From: an uncultured Clostridia bacterium
GTDB lineage: Bacteria; Bacillota_A; Clostridia; Oscillospirales; Oscillospiraceae
Length of the DNA stretch: 14,191 nucleotides
Reading direction: 5' to 3'
Assembly: GCA_949289625.1 (NCBI GenBank)
Contig: CASEPH010000127.1
Coordinates: 1-14,191 of the forward strand
Shown: one piece after another, positions 13,397 to 14,191 of the stretch
How the letters are laid out: each line of letters opens with the position of its first letter
Position numbering within the stretch: the first letter of the stretch is position 1
Notes under the pieces: model-generated
Told to the model about the DNA's origin: nothing
What the model saw: the letters and a program-made list of their open reading frames with translations, nothing else
Database searches by the model: none
Made by a program: the position numbers and the translations under genes

Positions 13397-14149
13397 ATGT
13401 CCATTTCTCTTGGTACCTACACCGAAAGCTTTTCTGTCTCTTCTACGGATACGGATGCCGCTTACGAGTGCCGTCCCTCCGCCCTGTTCGTCTTTCTGCA
13501 AAAGGCCATCACGGCCCACTCCCGCATGGTGGGCACCAGCCGGGACGACGTGCTGGCCAAGTACAACTGCTACTGGATGATCCTGCGGACCTGGGTCCGG
13601 CTGAACCGGCCCATCATCTGGGGGGAAACCCTGCGGGTGGACGTGGTCATCCGGCACCCCCAGGGCAAGCGGCTCTATCGGGACTGTGATCTCTACATCG
13701 GCGAAGAACATGTGGGTGAGGCCACCACCTGCTGGGTCCTGGCCAACCGGAAGACCAAGCGCCCCATTGACCTGGAGAATCTGCCCGATTTTCCGGCAGA
13801 AAATCCTCCCGGCGCCAAGGATATCACCCTTTCCCGCATGGTCTTTCCCGACAATATGGAACTCCACGACCAGCGGAAGATCTATTACAGCGACACCGAC
13901 ATCAACGGCCACATGAACAACACCAAATACGTGGACCTGGCCTCGGACGCTGCGGAGCTGAATCTGCGGCCCCACGGGGTCTTTATGCAGGAGATCTCCA
14001 TCTCCTATGTGAACGAATGCTTTGCCGGAGAGCAGCTGTCCCTTTACCGGGGCAAACAGGATGGCAAGCTGTTCATCCATGGTGTAGGTCAGGACGGCAC
14101 CGACCGGTTCGACTGCTCCATACGCATGAGCTCCACCGAGGGGCTGTGA
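13397..14149 (+). CDS. Acyl-ACP thioesterase (FatA/FatB-like double hotdog)
   Basis: The 250-residue cytoplasmic enzyme releases free fatty acids from acyl carrier protein. It has two hotdog repeats. The first carries TDTDAAYECRPSALFVFLQKA (17-37) over the long helix. The second carries SDTDINGHMNNTKYVDLA (165-182), with Asp168, Asn170, His172 and Asn174 in the D-x-N-x-H-x-N pattern of the family. The catalytic partner position falls in SYVNECFAGEQ, most likely Glu207 or Cys208. The length is normal for bacterial members. The start has GAGG at 8 bases. It is divergent from topB, and another gene follows 21 bases after its stop. Chain-length preference cannot be read from the sequence. Confidence 0.92.
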   Translation: MSISLGTYTESFSVSSTDTDAAYECRPSALFVFLQKAITAHSRMVGTSRDDVLAKYNCYWMILRTWVRLNRPIIWGETLRVDVVIRHPQGKRLYRDCDLYIGEEHVGEATTCWVLANRKTKRPIDLENLPDFPAENPPGAKDITLSRMVFPDNMELHDQRKIYYSDTDINGHMNNTKYVDLASDAAELNLRPHGVFMQEISISYVNECFAGEQLSLYRGKQDGKLFIHGVGQDGTDRFDCSIRMSSTEGL

Positions 14150-14170
14150 TGGCCATTTAGGAGGTATCCT

Positions 14171-14191
14171 ATGCAAGATTTGTCCATTTCC
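14171..14191 (+). CDS. Start of an unidentified gene, 3' partial
   Basis: An ATG with a perfect AGGAGG (14159-14164) six bases upstream opens a frame of seven codons (MQDLSIS) that runs off the window end. The spacing from the thioesterase stop suggests the same operon. Too little is visible for any functional call. Confidence 0.6.

Noticed and set aside
13292..14176. Open frame of 294 codons opposite the thioesterase
   Set aside because: Antisense shadow; the + strand frame has the full hotdog motif set and its own ribosome binding site.

Overview
The window looks like chromosome of an anaerobic, GC-rich Firmicute of the Oscillospirales type (Flavonifractor, Pseudoflavonifractor or Oscillibacter-like). 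This is inferred from the high GC, AGGAGG ribosome binding sites, Gram-positive lipoproteins, a Bacillus-like topoisomerase III and a Clostridia-type metal-efflux module. No rRNA, tRNA, CRISPR, transposase or prophage gene was seen. Coding density is high and no gap between genes exceeds about 190 bases.

Layout. (1) 1-1233, + strand: the 3' two thirds of an old-yellow-enzyme type NADH:flavin ene-reductase with an iron-sulfur Cys cluster and an FAD/NAD module, ending in a strong terminator. (2) 1321-3285, - strand: a large secreted lipoprotein of the subtype B tannase esterase family, with a good promoter flanked by TGGAA-containing inverted repeats. (3) 3428-7105: a metal-homeostasis island. 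A Zn/Cd/Pb-type P1B ATPase and a separate HMA metallochaperone-like gene run leftward. A SmtB/ArsR repressor and a Cys-rich AraC-type regulator run rightward. The two transcripts start from promoters that share one -10 element, next to a 28-bp palindrome. The arsR leader can fold into two mutually exclusive hairpins, one of which hides its own ribosome binding site. (4) 7172-10087, - strand: an ABC importer operon of the TrpXYZ-like class (lipoprotein, then permease, then ATPase), driven by a near-consensus promoter and carrying a 13-bp hairpin between the first and second genes. (5) 10254-13206, - strand: topB followed one base later by exodeoxyribonuclease III. (6) 13397-14191, + strand: an acyl-ACP thioesterase and the first seven codons of the next gene.

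How they work together. The ATPase, HMA protein and ArsR regulator form a self-contained metal-efflux circuit: metal releases the repressor, freeing both divergent promoters. The AraC gene is co-transcribed with arsR, so metal probably also changes the level of a second regulator whose targets are not visible here. The tannase-like esterase and the ene-reductase both belong to families that act on plant phenolics, but they are convergent and separately terminated, so a shared pathway is only a guess. The other blocks are ordinary housekeeping or transport genes.

Most noteworthy for follow-up: the arsR leader switch, the shared -10 divergent promoter with its palindrome, the Cys-rich AraC regulator, the unusual Cys spacing of the ene-reductase, and the Gly-rich insertion and Cys-rich tail of the tannase-like lipoprotein.
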